Source: Symbiodinium natans
Taxonomy: Eukaryota > Sar > Dinophyceae > Suessiales > Symbiodiniaceae
Reading direction: 5' to 3'
NCBI GenBank assembly: GCA_905221605.1
Contig: CAJNDS010001979.1
Span: 1-20,000, forward strand
DNA length: 20,000 nucleotides
The notes beneath the pieces were generated by a model. That model saw nothing but the letters and a program-made list of their open reading frames with translations, ran no database searches and was not told the DNA's origin. A program made the position numbers and the translations under genes. Below are positions 18,236 to 20,000 of this stretch, piece by piece; within the stretch, counting starts at the first letter, position 1; the number at the start of each line of letters is the position of its first letter.

Positions 18236-18418
18236 GTAAGCCCAGATACAAGTAAGTTGTATCTTAGTTAGGGAAGTTAGCCTCAAAAGTATACTAAAAC
18301 AAACCTGGCCTTGTTAGGCGACATAAGTACAAAAACCGCGGCATTAATGAGAGAGATACGTTTATCTATATGTTTTGGATGTTTTTACATAGATGTATAA
18401 TTGACACATAGTGTTTCG

Positions 18419-18438
18419 TATATATATATATATATATA
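18419..18438. repeat. (TA)10 microsatellite
   Basis: A pure TA dinucleotide run inside the MITE-like element. Confidence 0.9.
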
Positions 18439-18489
18439 CTTATCTTCTTCGGTATGTATCTTCTGGTGGATTGGGCTTCCCTGCCTGAA

Positions 18490-18528
18490 AAAAAAGTATC
18501 GACACGTTCTTTTTGTGGATACTTTTTT
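18490..18528. repeat. 11-bp-stem hairpin inside the MITE-like element
   Basis: AAAAAAGTATC at 18490-18500 and GATACTTTTTT at 18518-18528 are perfectly complementary around a 17-nt loop. No function is assigned. Confidence 0.75.
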
Positions 18529-18540
18529 CTGGGTATTCTC

Positions 18541-18672
18541 TTGTGGTCCCTTTGTGGTCCCCTTGTGGTCCGGGTAGGCCGTTTTTGCTTGTGGCACGGG
18601 TCGGTTTCGTGGGATGTCTCGAGGATTTGCTTGTGGTACGCTTGTGGTCCCCTTGTGGTCCGCGTGTGGTCC
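18541..18672. repeat. 11-bp tandem repeats of TTGTGGTCC
   Basis: Exact TTGTGGTCC occurs at 18541, 18552, 18563, 18642 and 18653, with variants at 18631 (TTGTGGTAC) and 18664 (GTGTGGTCC). Within each of the two clusters the copies are spaced exactly 11 bp apart. Confidence 0.85.
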
Positions 18673-19090
18673 GGTCGACCTACCCTTGCAGCTGGCCCAA
18701 AAGGAAGTGTCGACCTTCGCTTTGCGCTGCTCCACGCCATGGGCACACATAGTCTGTATAACTTGCTCATACTTGCTCGGTATTCAGCTCCAAACATACC
18801 AAGAGACCTGTATCATATTTCTTTACGTGACATGTTTCTAACAAAGACATGTGAAATCCTGTAGTTTCCACGCTACTCCAGCCCTTTCTTAAAAAGTATA
18901 TGAAACATAGCCCTCGACCTCCATGTGACTGAAACCTTACAAAATACAGCAGTTTTTAGTTATCCAAGTTAGCTAACTGGCATGACTTAGTTATAACTGA
19001 TACCGTCCAGTTATCGAAGTTGCTCGATGTATAACTCTGACAACATAGCTTATAAATGATGTGATAAGTTATGTTGCACAAGATATAACA

Positions 19091-19118
19091 TGAGCTGTAA
19101 CTAGAGGGCATCACATTG
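19091..19118 (-). repeat. right terminal inverted repeat
   Basis: Inverted partner of 18208-18235. Next to it, 18985-19100 holds several variants of AGTTAT/ATAACT, as in subterminal transposase-binding arrays. Confidence 0.8.
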
Positions 19119-19120
19119 TA

Positions 19121-19183
19121 CCACTACCACTACCACTACCACTACCACTACCACTACCACTACCACTACCACTACCACTACCA

Positions 19184-19265
<82 letters not shown>

Positions 19266-19284
19266 GACGACTACGACGACTACG
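19121..19284. repeat. CCACTA / CTA / CTACGA microsatellite, right part
   Basis: CCACTA units to about 19190, then roughly 25 CTA units, then CTACGACGA variants. It continues the left microsatellite once the inserted element is removed. The long poly-Val, poly-Ser and Tyr-His open frames here come from the repeat. Confidence 0.93.
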
Positions 19285-19611
19285 GTAAGAAGGGGTGGTT
19301 TGCCCGCGCCGCATCGGGAAGCATCGCGCAAACCTCGTCTGGACTGCGCAGGCGCGTACTTTGGGGGCTGTCTTGACTCCGTGACTGGCGCCAATGCACG
19401 CGGCGAATTCCTGACAAATTCCTGCATTCGATGTTGAACATGTGGCCGTGTTGCTGCGTTGAACCCGCTGTTCCCCTTAGAACGGTGGCATTTCAGCGTT
19501 TCCCGGCTGCAAAAGCTGTCGGTGCAAAAACGCTTCTTTTTCATATCTCGCCCACTCAGCCCTGCTGCAGACCCAGGCAATACTGTTGACACCGTATGCC
19601 TGGTTCGGGGA
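19285..19611. other. unassigned sequence
   Basis: Mixed-composition DNA between the microsatellite and the terminal tandem repeats. I see no convincing coding frame, RNA gene or mobile-element end. The last 80 bases contain fragments resembling the downstream repeat unit, such as CGCTTCTTTTT. Confidence 0.5.
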
Positions 19612-20000
19612 CCCGCTTCTTTTAAGCCGTGCACAGAATGCTTCAAGGCCCTGAATCTTGCCCCAACCTCCCGCTTCTGTTTTGAAGCCGTGCAAAGCAT
19701 GCTTCACAGCCTACGAATCTTGCTGAAACCCGTCGCGTGAGCATCGTGTTTGCAAATGGGGGGCGGGGGGGCTGCGCCCCTCCCAACCCCCCCGCTTTTG
19801 TTAGGCGTGCAAAGAGTGCTTCTAAACCTAAAAAACTTGTTGAAACTCATCATGTCAGCATTGTGTTTGAAATGGGGGGGGCTGCGCCCCCCCCAACCCC
19901 CCCGCTTTTTTCAGGCGTGCACAGAGTGCTTCTAAACCTAAGAAACTTGTTGAGCAGCATTGTTTTGAAAATGGGGGGGGCTACGCCCCCCCCCAACCCC
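19612..20000. repeat. degenerate tandem repeat of about 110 bp, cut off by the window end
   Basis: Units begin with CCCGCTT at 19612 (short, 58 bp), 19670 (121 bp), 19791 (110 bp) and 19901 (at least 100 bp). Shared blocks are GTGCAnAGnnTGCTTC, then a TTGTTGA-like block, a GCATTGTGTTTGAAAT-like block, and a G-run/C-run hairpin followed by AACCCC. The array continues past the window. Confidence 0.85.
19874..19894. repeat. G8-CTGCG-C8 hairpin
   Basis: Eight G (19874-19881), CTGCG, eight C (19887-19894): a perfect GC stem of at least 8 bp. A related imperfect hairpin lies at about 19765-19783, and a version with CTACG at 19973-19994. Confidence 0.85.

Larger units (their letters stand above)
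18208..19118. mobile_element. 911-bp MITE-like element with terminal inverted repeats and TA target duplication
   Basis: The ends are inverted repeats: CAATGTGATGCCCT at 18208 and its exact complement ending at 19118, with weaker complementarity to about 28 bp. Each end is flanked by TA (18206-18207 and 19119-19120). Removing the element plus one TA restores an uninterrupted CCACTA repeat. TA duplication is typical of Tc1/mariner-type transposition, so this is probably a non-autonomous derivative. I see no transposase; the open frames inside follow internal repeats. The interior holds AGTTATAACT palindromes at 18224-18233 and 18989-18998, an AT run, a hairpin and 11-bp repeats. Confidence 0.85.

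Noticed and set aside
18454-18864. Plus-strand open frame of 136 codons inside the MITE-like element, and the overlapping minus-strand frame 18366-18797
   Set aside because: The protein is largely translated 11-bp repeat and shows no transposase motif.
19101-19700. Long open frames with poly-Val, poly-Ser or Tyr-His repeats
   Set aside because: They are translations of the CCACTA/CTA microsatellite in successive frames.
19612-20000. CRISPR-like array
   Set aside because: Units are degenerate along their whole length with no constant-repeat/unique-spacer alternation, and the context is eukaryotic.

Overview
This window looks like nuclear DNA of a dinoflagellate, probably of the Symbiodiniaceae. 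That is an inference. It rests on a non-LTR retrotransposon whose first ORF carries a cytosine-5 DNA methyltransferase (a combination I recall being reported from dinoflagellate genomes), on the standard genetic code with TGA stops, and on the abundant G/C homopolymer and trinucleotide repeats. I see no host gene, tRNA, rRNA or CRISPR array.

Layout. Bases 1-614 are non-coding sequence downstream of the first element. From about 615 to 17695 lie two copies of one retrotransposon on the minus strand, head to tail, about 99.6 % identical (27 substitutions and one 1-base indel by eye over about 6.62 kb). The element reads 5' to 3' from high to low coordinates. Copy 1 (615-11073) has a complete ORF2, but its ORF1 lacks a 5' end and has a 1-base frameshift near 8101. 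Copy 2 (11074-17695) has an unshifted ORF1 and an ORF2 cut off just after the reverse transcriptase. Upstream of copy 2 are a CCGCGG-rich repeat (17713-18016), a pyrimidine tract and a compound trinucleotide microsatellite. That microsatellite is split by a 911-bp TA-flanked inverted-repeat element (18208-19118). The window ends in a roughly 110-bp tandem repeat whose units carry perfect G8/C8 hairpins.

How the parts work together. ORF1 has a weak protease-like N-terminal region, a basic linker, a DNMT3-like methyltransferase with its main catalytic motifs, and a C-terminal region I do not recognise. ORF2 has an AP-endonuclease-like (EEP) nuclease, a reverse transcriptase with YMDD, cysteine/histidine zinc knuckles, an RNase H with D-E-D-D, and a C-terminal domain of about 380 residues with polymerase-like signatures. 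The two ORFs overlap at ATGA. ORF2 is in the -1 frame, there is an in-phase C-CCT-TTG heptamer just upstream, and a 17-bp hairpin lies 16 nt downstream of the stop. These suggest coupled translation. All ten differences between the copies within the endonuclease and RT region are synonymous, which points to selection on an active lineage.
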